11,158 nt of DNA from an uncultured Oscillospiraceae bacterium (lineage in GTDB: Bacteria; Bacillota_A; Clostridia; Oscillospirales; Oscillospiraceae): contig CALXGC010000140.1 of the NCBI GenBank assembly GCA_944387755.1, positions 1-11,158 of the forward strand. Reading direction: 5' to 3'. The position numbers and the translations under genes are program-made. Below the pieces are notes generated by a model, which was not told where the DNA came from, made no database searches, and saw only the letters and a program-made list of their open reading frames with translations. Positions within the stretch are counted from its first letter, which is position 1. Every line of letters begins with the position of its first letter. Positions 5,516-11,158 of the stretch are shown one piece after another.

Positions 5516-6996
5516 GGCTCTTCACCTCCTTCCGGGGTTTCGCAGGGGAAGCCCACGGTAAATATGCTGCCCTCCGGCTCCCGGCGGCGGGCCGTCACCC
5601 AGCCGCCGTGGCGGCGCACGGTGTCCCGCACGATGGACAGGCCCAGGCCGGTGCCCCCCGCGGCGCGGGAGCGGGCCTTGTCCACCCGGTAGAAGCGGTT
5701 GAACACCTTGGGCAGCTCCTCCTCCGGGATGCCGATGCCGGTGTCCGCCACCTCCAGCAGCACCTGGTCCCCGTCCCGGCGGGCGGAGACCAGCACCTGT
5801 CCGCCGGGGCGGTTATATTTGATGGCGTTCTCCACCAGGTTGAAGCAGATCTGATACAGGTCGTCCTCGGTGCACCGGAGGGTGCAGCCGCTCTTCCAGC
5901 TGGTCCTGACGGACACCTGGGCGGCGTCGGCCACCGGCAGGAGCATGGACACCGCCCGCCGGGCCACGGCGGACAGGTCCACCACATGGGTCTCTCCCAC
6001 CGGGAGGCTGTCCAGACGGGTGAGGGCCAGCAGGTGCTCTGTAATCCGGGTGAGGCGCTCCGCCTCGTCGCCGATGTCGCTGACGAAGTCCTGGACGGTC
6101 TCCCGGTCCATCTCCTGGTTCTGGAGGATGGAGTCGGCCAGCAGGCGGATGGAGGCCAGGGGGGTCTTCAGCTCGTGGGAGGCGTCGGAGACGAAGCGGC
6201 GGCGGACCTCCTCGGTGGTCTGGAGGCGGTCGGTGAGGTGGTTGACCTCCTCCGCCAGATAGGCCAGCTCGTCCCGGCCCGCCGGCTGGAGCCGGTGGCC
6301 GTACTCCCCCTCGCCCACAATCTGGATGGCCCGCAGCAGGGCCCGGATGCGGGAGGTGAGCAGCTTGGAGAAGATTACGCTGATGGACAGGGCGATGACC
6401 ACCAGTACCAGGGAGATGGTGCGCAGGTTCTTCTGAAGGCTGAGCAGCAGCATACCCTGGGCGTTGTCCCAGTCGCAGATATAGATGGCGCCGATGGTCA
6501 TGCCCCGGTAGACGATGGGGGAGGCGGCGGTGGAGAGAAACACGCCGTCCTCATAGTGGGAGTAGAACACGTCAAGGCCCTCCAGGGCCAGAATGACCTC
6601 CTGAAAGAGGGCGTACTGATAGCGCTCCTCTCCGCCGGCGGGCGCCTCCCCGTCCTCCGGCTGGTTCAGGCTGTCGTACAGGATAAGGCCGGAAGGGTCC
6701 GTCACCAAAATGCGCTCCAGTCCCATGCTGTCCAGCATGTTCATCACCCTGGCCACCTGTCCGGCGGAGAGGGACTCCAGCTCCATCAGGGCGGAGGCCA
6801 TCACCGCCGTCTGGCTGCGCAGGGAGTCCTGCTTGGAGGAGATCAGCAGGTCCTGGGAGGCGACGAGGGGATAGGTGTTCAGCAGCATCAGCACCGCCGC
6901 CAGCAGGGCCAGGTAGCTCAGGGCGTACTTGACCTGAAGGCGGGAGAAGAATGGAATTTTGCGCCTCTCTCTGGCTTTCTGGGGCTGCTCCGGCAC
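5512..6996 (-). CDS. membrane sensor histidine kinase of a two-component system (HAMP-HisKA-HATPase)
   Basis: This is a 494-residue kinase in the PhoR/WalK style. It has TM1 (about 22-43), an extracytoplasmic sensor region of about 150 residues, TM2 (about 193-213) and a HAMP linker. HisKA has phosphoacceptor His 274 in SDASHELKTPLAS, followed by N-box NLVENAIKYN (386-395), G1 DTGIGIP (418-424), F-box VFNRFYRVDK and G2 GGTGLGL (447-453). All catalytic boxes look intact. Start choice: GTG 6996 has a strong AAGGAGG SD 8 nt upstream. ATG 7041 overlaps the regulator's stop (ATGA) but lacks an SD, and the extra residues RRKEEN are just the translated SD. If coupling dominates, the longer form is possible. 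The stop overlaps the GerM-gene start. The signal sensed is not deducible. Confidence 0.93.
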   Translation of the reverse strand: MPEQPQKARERRKIPFFSRLQVKYALSYLALLAAVLMLLNTYPLVASQDLLISSKQDSLRSQTAVMASALMELESLSAGQVARVMNMLDSMGLERILVTDPSGLILYDSLNQPEDGEAPAGGEERYQYALFQEVILALEGLDVFYSHYEDGVFLSTAASPIVYRGMTIGAIYICDWDNAQGMLLLSLQKNLRTISLVLVVIALSISVIFSKLLTSRIRALLRAIQIVGEGEYGHRLQPAGRDELAYLAEEVNHLTDRLQTTEEVRRRFVSDASHELKTPLASIRLLADSILQNQEMDRETVQDFVSDIGDEAERLTRITEHLLALTRLDSLPVGETHVVDLSAVARRAVSMLLPVADAAQVSVRTSWKSGCTLRCTEDDLYQICFNLVENAIKYNRPGGQVLVSARRDGDQVLLEVADTGIGIPEEELPKVFNRFYRVDKARSRAAGGTGLGLSIVRDTVRRHGGWVTARRREPEGSIFTVGFPCETPEGGEEP

Positions 6997-7037
6997 GGCG
7001 TTTTCCTCCTTTCTCCGGAAAAACGGGCGCGGCAGGG

Positions 7038-7742
7038 TCATGTGGCGGAGGCGGCCTGGCTGCTGAAGTAGTAGCCCACCCCCCACTTGGTGCGGATATA
7101 CTGGGGGTTGGCGGGGTCCAGCTCCAGCTTCTCCCGCAGGCGGCGGATGTGCACGTCCACCGTGCGGTAGTCCCCGATGTACTCATAGCCCCACACCACG
7201 TTGAGGAGGTTTTCCCGGCTGTACACCCTGCCGGGGTTGCGCATCAGCAGCTCCATCAGGTCGAACTCCTTGGCGGTGAGGTCCACCGGCTGGCCGCTCT
7301 TCCAGGCGGAGCGCTCGCTGGGGTCCAGGCGAATGTGGCCCACGGACAGGGGAGTCCGCCCCGGCTGGCGCTGGCCCGCCGCCCCGGAGCGGCGCAGCAG
7401 GGCCCGGACGCGGGCCTTCAGCTCCAGGATGTTGAAGGGCTTGGTGATGTAGTCGTCCGCCCCGCACTCAAAGCCGATAATTTTGTCCGTGTCCTCGCTG
7501 CGGGCGGTGAGCATGATAATGGGCACGTTGGAGAACTCCCGGATGCGCATACAGGCCTGAAGGCCGTCGATCTTCGGCATCATCAGGTCCAGGATAATCA
7601 GGTCGAAATTCCCCTCCCTGGCCAGCTCCACCGCCTCCTCGCCGTCGCAGCCGGTCTCCACCAGATAGCCCTCGTTTTTTAAATTAAAGGTAATGCCCTT
7701 CAGCAGGACGCGCTCGTCATCTACAACCAGTATTCTTGCCAT
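7038..7742 (-). CDS. OmpR/PhoB-family response regulator
   Basis: A 234-residue transcription regulator. The receiver domain has the acidic pair Asp 8/Asp 9, phosphoacceptor Asp 52 (IILDLMMP), Thr 79 (IMLTARSE) and Lys 101 (ITKPFN). The C-terminal winged helix contains DLTAKEFDLMELLMRNPGRV, REnLL-type sequence, and the recognition region YRTVDVHIRRLREKLE, ending IRTKWGVGYYF. It resembles WalR/PhoP-type regulators, but the sequence alone does not fix a subgroup. ATG 7742 has an AAGGAG SD 9 nt upstream. It lies 29 nt after the comEA-like gene, and its stop overlaps the longer sensor-kinase start, giving a tight operon with the kinase and the GerM lipoprotein. Confidence 0.95.
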   Translation of the reverse strand: MARILVVDDERVLLKGITFNLKNEGYLVETGCDGEEAVELAREGNFDLIILDLMMPKIDGLQACMRIREFSNVPIIMLTARSEDTDKIIGFECGADDYITKPFNILELKARVRALLRRSGAAGQRQPGRTPLSVGHIRLDPSERSAWKSGQPVDLTAKEFDLMELLMRNPGRVYSRENLLNVVWGYEYIGDYRTVDVHIRRLREKLELDPANPQYIRTKWGVGYYFSSQAASAT

Positions 7743-7771
7743 TTTATAAAACTCCTTGCGGTGATATTTGC

Positions 7772-8176
7772 CTATTCCCCCACGGACACATAGGGCCGCA
7801 GGTTCTCCAGCGTCACAGGCCCGATGCCGGAGACCTCCAGCAGCCCGTCCACCGTCTGGAAGGGGCCGTGCTCCTCCCGGTAGGCCAGGATGGCCTCCGC
7901 CTTGGCCGGGCCGATGCCGGGCAGGCGGTCCAGATCCCCGGCCCCGGCGGCGTTCACATTGATGACCTCTCCCGGCAGCAGGCTGTCGGGGCGGCCGTCC
8001 TCCCCGGCCGTCTCCAGGGACGGGTCGGGAGCGGGCGGCTCCTCCGGAGCGGTTTCCACCGTGACGGTATAGGGCTCCGCCGCCCTTTGTCCGGACAGGA
8101 ACCAGCCGGCGGAGAACAGGACAAATCCGGCGGTGAGCAGCAGGACGCCTTTTTCAAACCGGGAAATTCCAGCCAT
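7772..8176 (-). CDS. ComEA-like membrane-anchored helix-hairpin-helix DNA-binding protein
   Basis: A 134-residue protein. A single N-terminal membrane segment (about 10-27, VLLLTAGFVLFSAGWFL) is followed by an acidic, proline-rich linker (about 35-65) and a C-terminal tandem HhH domain: VINVNAAGAGDLDRLPGIGPAKAEAI, then FQTVDGLLEVSGIGPVTLENL. This is the DNA-binding part of ComEA, the surface receptor that brings DNA to the uptake channel in competence. Unlike many full-length ComEA proteins there is no obvious SLBB domain between membrane and HhH, so it is a short form. ATG 8176 has an AGGAG SD 8 nt upstream; an ATG at 8203 lies further out without support. The stop is TAG. No other competence gene is visible, and its partner role in the two-component operon is unknown. 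Confidence 0.85.
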   Translation of the reverse strand: MAGISRFEKGVLLLTAGFVLFSAGWFLSGQRAAEPYTVTVETAPEEPPAPDPSLETAGEDGRPDSLLPGEVINVNAAGAGDLDRLPGIGPAKAEAILAYREEHGPFQTVDGLLEVSGIGPVTLENLRPYVSVGE

Positions 8177-8194
8177 TTTTCTCTCTCCTAACGC

Positions 8195-8223
8195 TTGCGG
8201 CATTGGGGCCGGTTTGCTATAAT
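8195..8223 (+). promoter_or_regulatory. sigma-A promoter of the D-Ala-D-Ala carboxypeptidase gene
   Basis: Plus-strand -35 TTGCGG (8195-8200), a 17-nt spacer and a perfect extended -10 TGCTATAAT (TATAAT at 8218-8223). The predicted start is near 8230, giving a leader of about 70 nt with a small hairpin (CCGGC 8245-8249, GCCGG 8255-8259) followed by a T-rich run. Confidence 0.75.
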
Positions 8224-8271
8224 GTGGTTTACAGAATCTATACCCCGGCGTGCAGCCGGCGGTTCTTTTCT

Positions 8272-8300
8272 ATTATATCATACATACGGAGATTTCCCAA
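8272..8300 (-). promoter_or_regulatory. sigma-A promoter of the comEA-like/two-component operon
   Basis: Minus-strand -35 TTGGGA (8300-8295, overlapping the first base of the divergent start codon), a 17-nt spacer and a perfect extended -10 TGATATAAT (TATAAT at 8277-8272). The predicted start is near 8265. It faces the plus-strand promoter at 8195-8223, and the two predicted transcripts overlap. Confidence 0.65.
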
Positions 8301-9664
8301 TGAAAAAAACACGTTTTCCGGCCCTCCTGCTGGCCGTGACTCTGCTGGCCGCCCTGTTTCTGCCCCTGTCCGCCGCCGCGGTGGAGGACCCCGGTCTCAC
8401 CTGCCGCAACGCCATCCTGCTGGACGCCGCCTATGACGAGGTGCTCTATGACAAGGGGGCCTATGAGAAGGCCTATCCCGCCAGCATCACCAAGGTCATG
8501 ACCGCCCTGCTGGTGCTGGAGGCGGTGGACGCCGGGGAGCTGTCCCTGTCCACCCCCGTCACCGCCACGGCGGAGGCCCTGGCCGTGCCGGAGGAGAGCT
8601 CGGTGGCCGGCATTCTGGAGGGGGAGACCCTGACGGTGGAACAGCTTCTCTACTGCCTGCTGCTCCCCTCCGGCAACGAGGTGGCCCAGATTCTGGCCAT
8701 CGCCGTGGACGGCAGTGTGGACGCCTTCGTGGAGCACATGAACCAGCGGGCCAAGGAGCTGGGCTGTCAGGGTACCCACTTCGTCAACCCCCACGGCTTC
8801 CACGACCCGGACCACTATACCACCGCCTATGACATCACCCGGTATATGAAGGCGGCCATGGAGTACGACCTGTTTCAGACCATTCTCACCAGCCCCAACT
8901 ATACCCTCCCCCCCACCAACATGTCCCCGGAGGAGCGGATTGTCCGCAACACCAACGCCCTCACCTCCAACTACTACATCCTGGGCTATCTGTACGGCCC
9001 CGGCACCGGGGGCAAGACGGGCACCACCGACGAGGCGGGCCACTGCCTGGTGGAGTCCGCCCAGGACGGGGACATGACCCTGATCTCCGTGGTGCTGGGG
9101 GCGGAGGAGGTCAAGCTGGAGGACGGCAGCACCGACTGCCGCCAGTTCCGGGAGACCATCGAGCTGCTGGACTGGGGCTTCCAGAACTTCGAGCGCGTCA
9201 CCCTCTCCCCGGACGAGACCCTGGTGGCCAAGGTGCAGGTGAACCTGTCCAGCCAGGCGGACGAGGTCAACGTAAAGCCCATCGGCTCCATCACCCGCAC
9301 CCTGCCCAAGGACGTGGACCCGGAGCAGGTGGAGATGGAGGTCAACCTGTTCAGCGAGAGCGTGGACGCCCCGGTGGAGGCGGGCCAGGTGCTGGGCGTG
9401 CTGGTGCTCAGCTATGACGGAACGGAGTACGGCAAGCTGGACCTGGTGGCCGACACCCCGGTGGAGCGCTCCAACTTCCTGTACTATAAAAACCAGGTGG
9501 AGCTGTTCTTCCAGAACGCCGGCGTGAAGCTGCTGCTGGCTGTGGTACTGCTCCTGGCGGCGATTGTCCTGCTGCGGGTGCTGGTGCCCCGGAAGCGGCG
9601 GCGCTACTACGCCGGCGCGGGCGCCGGACGCCGGGGCCACTACAGCGGGCGGCGGAGACGGTAA
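8300..9664 (+). CDS. D-alanyl-D-alanine carboxypeptidase (peptidase S11, low-molecular-mass PBP)
   Basis: A 454-residue exported penicillin-binding protein that trims the terminal D-Ala from peptidoglycan stem peptides. Residues 1-27 are a signal peptide (MKKTRF, hydrophobic core, LSAAA). The three catalytic motifs are present: SxxK as SITK (Ser 62, Lys 65), SxN as SGN (124-126) and KTG (239-241, in GGKTGTTDEAGH). HFVNPHGFHDPDHYTTAYD is typical of DacA/DacF. A second, beta-rich domain follows (about 290-400). In place of a simple amphipathic anchor, the C-terminus has a transmembrane helix (about 410-429) and a 25-residue Arg/Tyr/Gly tail. ATG 8300 is preceded by GGAGAT at 8 nt; the upstream in-frame ATG at 8195 overlaps the promoter and is rejected. 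The paralogue (dacA, dacB or dacF) cannot be fixed from sequence alone. Confidence 0.93.
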   Translation: MKKTRFPALLLAVTLLAALFLPLSAAAVEDPGLTCRNAILLDAAYDEVLYDKGAYEKAYPASITKVMTALLVLEAVDAGELSLSTPVTATAEALAVPEESSVAGILEGETLTVEQLLYCLLLPSGNEVAQILAIAVDGSVDAFVEHMNQRAKELGCQGTHFVNPHGFHDPDHYTTAYDITRYMKAAMEYDLFQTILTSPNYTLPPTNMSPEERIVRNTNALTSNYYILGYLYGPGTGGKTGTTDEAGHCLVESAQDGDMTLISVVLGAEEVKLEDGSTDCRQFRETIELLDWGFQNFERVTLSPDETLVAKVQVNLSSQADEVNVKPIGSITRTLPKDVDPEQVEMEVNLFSESVDAPVEAGQVLGVLVLSYDGTEYGKLDLVADTPVERSNFLYYKNQVELFFQNAGVKLLLAVVLLLAAIVLLRVLVPRKRRRYYAGAGAGRRGHYSGRRRR

Positions 9665-9666
9665 AA

Positions 9667-9711
9667 AAACAGACACACCCACCGGAGCAGCCGGGCCGGG
9701 TGTGTCTGTTT
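9667..9711. terminator. bidirectional intrinsic terminator between carboxypeptidase and TSCPD genes
   Basis: Perfect 14-bp arms (AAACAGACACACCC at 9667-9680, its complement at 9698-9711) enclose a 17-nt loop that itself contains CCGG/CCGG. In the minus direction the stem starts 2 nt after the TSCPD stop and its last bases merge into a seven-T run (9669-9663). In the plus direction it follows the carboxypeptidase TAA and ends in TTTGTTA. It serves both converging genes. Confidence 0.9.
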
Positions 9712-9712
9712 G

Positions 9713-9958
9713 TTATGTCCGGGCGGTTTTCAGCGCCTGGGCAAGCTGGTCGGGACAGGAGGTGGGCTTAAAGCCGCAGCGGATGCCCTCCAGACGCCGG
9801 ATGGCCTCGTCCACCGGCATTCCCCTCAGCAGGCTGGAGATGCCCTGCAGATTGCCGCTGCACCCGCCCGCCACCTGGACGGACTGGATGATCCCGTCCT
9901 CCACCTGGATGGTAAAGGACCGGGAACAGACCCCCTTGGGAGTATACTGAATGGTCAT
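9713..9958 (-). CDS. small four-cysteine TSCPD-domain protein (TIGR03905-like)
   Basis: An 81-residue soluble protein of unknown function. It matches the small TSCPD-domain family as I recall it: MTIQYTPKGVCSR at the N-terminus, VAGGCSGNLQGISSLLRGM in the middle, and the naming motif PTSCPDQLAQAL near the end. Four cysteines (11, 33, 61, 68) are spaced like a possible metal site. A related TSCPD segment occurs at the C-terminus of B12-dependent ribonucleotide reductases, but no role is proven for the stand-alone form. ATG 9958 has an AAGGAGG SD 8 nt upstream; the in-frame ATG at 10039 lies upstream of the promoter and is rejected. It is a monocistronic unit with its own promoter and terminator. 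Confidence 0.88.
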   Translation of the reverse strand: MTIQYTPKGVCSRSFTIQVEDGIIQSVQVAGGCSGNLQGISSLLRGMPVDEAIRRLEGIRCGFKPTSCPDQLAQALKTART

Positions 9959-9997
9959 GGTTGTGTCCTCCTTGCCTGGCCGGTCCGGCCGCGTCTT

Positions 9998-10026
9998 ATT
10001 ATAGGGGAAGCGGGAGAAAAAAACAA
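9998..10026 (-). promoter_or_regulatory. sigma-A promoter of the TSCPD gene
   Basis: Minus-strand -35 TTGTTT (10026-10021), a 17-nt spacer and a perfect TATAAT (10003-9998) without the TG extension. The start is predicted near 9991, directly before a 13-nt GC palindrome (GGCCGG T CCGGCC, 9978-9990) that could be an operator or a leader hairpin. Confidence 0.7.
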
Positions 10027-10067
10027 GCGGACGGGCCAAATTCCCGGATGGGGAGCGGATTTTCTAC

Positions 10068-10097
10068 TTGTGTCGTTTCATGAAGTTATGGTATAAT
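10068..10097 (+). promoter_or_regulatory. sigma-A promoter of recJ
   Basis: Plus-strand -35 TTGTGT (10068-10073), an 18-nt spacer and a perfect extended -10 TGGTATAAT (TATAAT at 10092-10097). The predicted start is near 10104. A 6-bp stem with a CCG loop (ATACTG 10106-10111, CAGTAT 10115-10120) sits at the very 5' end of the leader. Confidence 0.75.
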
Positions 10098-10161
10098 ATT
10101 TTTTGATACTGCCGCAGTATATCCGCCGGTTCTGCGGGAAAAGGGAAAGGAGGCGCCGGCC

Positions 10162-11158
10162 ATGCGGTATCAACAGTGGAAGACAGCCCGCCCCTGTCCG
10201 GAGGGGCGGGACAGGCTGGAGCGGGCCGGAATTCCCTCCCTGCTGGCCGCGGTGCTGTCCGCCCGGCGCATCACGGAGCCGGACCAGGCCCGGCGGCTGC
10301 TCTCCCCGGAGAAGGAGCCCCTGCTGGACCCCATGGAAATGAAGGACATGGACCGGGCGGTGCTGCGCACGGTGCGCGCCCTGAAGCGGGGGGAGAAGAT
10401 TGCGGTATATGGGGACTACGACGTGGACGGCATCACCGCCACATGCCTGCTCACCGATTTTCTCACCCGGATGGGGGGACATGCCGTCTCCTACATCCCC
10501 GACCGGCTGGAGGAGGGCTACGGCCTGAACCGGGAGGCGGTGTCCCTCCTGGCCGGACAGGGGGTGACGCTGATTCTCACGGTGGACTGCGGCATTACCG
10601 CCGCGGACGAGGCGGCCTATGCCCGCTCTCTGGGGGTGGACGTGGTGATTACCGACCACCACGAGTGCAAGCAGGCCATCCCGGCTGCGGCGGCGGTGGT
10701 GGACCCCCACCGGCCCGACTGTCCCTACCCCTTTAAGGGGCTGGCCGGCGTGGGGGTGGCGCTGAAATTCGCCATGGCGGTGGCGGGCCCCGACCGGGCC
10801 GCCCTGGTGTTCCGGGAGTACGCCGACCTGGCGGCGGTGGGCACGGTGGCCGACGTGATGCCCATGACGGGGGAGAACCGGACCATTGTGCAGGCGGGGC
10901 TCACCGCCCTGGCCCATCCCCGCCGGGTGGGCTTCGCCCAGCTCATTGAGGAGTCCGGCCTGGGGGAGAAGCCCGTCACCTCGGTGTCCATCGGCTACAC
11001 CCTGGCCCCCCGGATCAACGCGGCGGGGCGCATGGGCCAGGCCAATCTGGCCGCCGAGCTGCTGCTCACCCACGACCCCGGCCGGGCGGCGGCCCTGGCC
11101 CAGCGGCTGTGCGCCCTGAACCGGGAGCGCCAGGCCATCGAGTGCGAGATCTTCCAGG
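10162..11158 (+). CDS. recJ: single-stranded-DNA-specific 5'-3' exonuclease RecJ (N-terminal 332 residues; runs off the right edge)
   Basis: RecJ degrades single-stranded DNA 5' to 3' in recombination and repair. The frame is open from ATG 10162 to the window edge, so the C-terminal OB-fold part is missing. DHH-family motifs are visible in order: VYGDYDVDGITAT (83-94) with DYDVDG at 85-90, TVDCG (140-144), TDHHECK with DHH at 165-167, and a VADVMP block (229-234). The DHHA1-side motif GYTLAPRINAAGRMG (278-292) follows. All expected metal ligands appear to be present. The start has an AGGAGG SD 8 nt upstream, and the first residues (MRYQQWKT) match the usual RecJ opening. It is transcribed divergently from the TSCPD gene, with 42 nt between their -35 boxes. 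Confidence 0.93.
   Translation, partial: MRYQQWKTARPCPEGRDRLERAGIPSLLAAVLSARRITEPDQARRLLSPEKEPLLDPMEMKDMDRAVLRTVRALKRGEKIAVYGDYDVDGITATCLLTDFLTRMGGHAVSYIPDRLEEGYGLNREAVSLLAGQGVTLILTVDCGITAADEAAYARSLGVDVVITDHHECKQAIPAAAAVVDPHRPDCPYPFKGLAGVGVALKFAMAVAGPDRAALVFREYADLAAVGTVADVMPMTGENRTIVQAGLTALAHPRRVGFAQLIEESGLGEKPVTSVSIGYTLAPRINAAGRMGQANLAAELLLTHDPGRAAALAQRLCALNRERQAIECEIFQ

Noticed and set aside
4935..5525. 196-codon minus-strand frame overlapping the GerM gene in another frame
   Set aside because: Pro/Arg/Gly-rich translation of the wrong frame; the coupled GTG frame has a lipobox and a GerM pattern.
5608..7071. 487-codon plus-strand frame opposite the sensor kinase
   Set aside because: Antisense shadow with repetitive Gly/Gln/His/Val composition; the minus strand carries all kinase motifs.
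8245..8275. Attenuator or riboswitch in the carboxypeptidase leader
   Set aside because: Only a 5-bp hairpin followed by a mixed T-rich run; too small and no known riboswitch core.
8273..9682. 469-codon minus-strand frame opposite the carboxypeptidase
   Set aside because: Antisense shadow of the same compositional type; the plus strand has signal peptide and SxxK/SxN/KTG motifs.
9959..10039. Upstream in-frame ATG at 10039 as the TSCPD start
   Set aside because: The extension would span the -35/-10 boxes; ATG 9958 has a strong SD and matches the family N-terminus.
10078..11073. 331-codon minus-strand frame opposite recJ
   Set aside because: Shadow frame without SD or domain; the plus strand carries the DHH motifs.

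Overview
The window reads as a chromosomal stretch of a high-GC, low-motility-type gut Clostridia genome (Oscillospiraceae/Flavonifractor-Lawsonibacter-like). This is inferred from strongly GC-biased third codon positions combined with clean Firmicutes signals: AGGAGG-type Shine-Dalgarno (SD) sites before almost every gene, and sigma-A promoters with near-perfect TATAAT boxes, most with an extended TGn. No database was searched, so the taxonomic call is an inference.

Layout. Minus strand, right to left: a face-to-face promoter region at 8195-8300 starts the leftward run comEA-like gene, OmpR-type response regulator, sensor kinase and GerM-domain lipoprotein (8176 to 5021). Then come pyrE and radC with their own promoter (4929 to 3514), a 14-bp stem-loop, and uvrB with its own promoter (3397 to 1430). 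A Y1 (RAYT/IS200-like) transposase frame follows (from 1426), then the Cys-tRNA(Pro) deacylase gene ybaK (889 to 398), and finally the N-terminal part of an unknown membrane-anchored protein that leaves the window at base 1. Plus strand: a D-Ala-D-Ala carboxypeptidase (8300-9664) and the 5' part of recJ (10162 to the right edge). Between these lies a small minus-strand four-cysteine TSCPD gene (9958-9713), which shares a bidirectional terminator with the carboxypeptidase gene.

Most genes are housekeeping: DNA repair or recombination (recJ, uvrB, radC, a ComEA-like HhH protein), pyrimidine synthesis (pyrE), translation quality control (ybaK), and cell-wall or envelope signalling (carboxypeptidase plus the RR-HK-GerM cassette).

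Three things stand out. (1) uvrB carries one in-frame TAG at codon 436, where family members have Glu. It separates the Walker A/DESH half from the RecA2/UVR half, and the frame is otherwise intact. (2) The transposase frame is squeezed between the uvrB stop and the ybaK SD. It has no stop codon of its own and runs in frame into ybaK, giving a 342-codon transposase-deacylase ORF; inside it lie two oppositely oriented copies of a REP-like palindrome. (3) The promoters of the comEA operon and the carboxypeptidase gene point at each other, so their 5' leaders should overlap by about 35 nt. I found no tRNA, rRNA, CRISPR array or defence system, and no clearly new multi-gene system.
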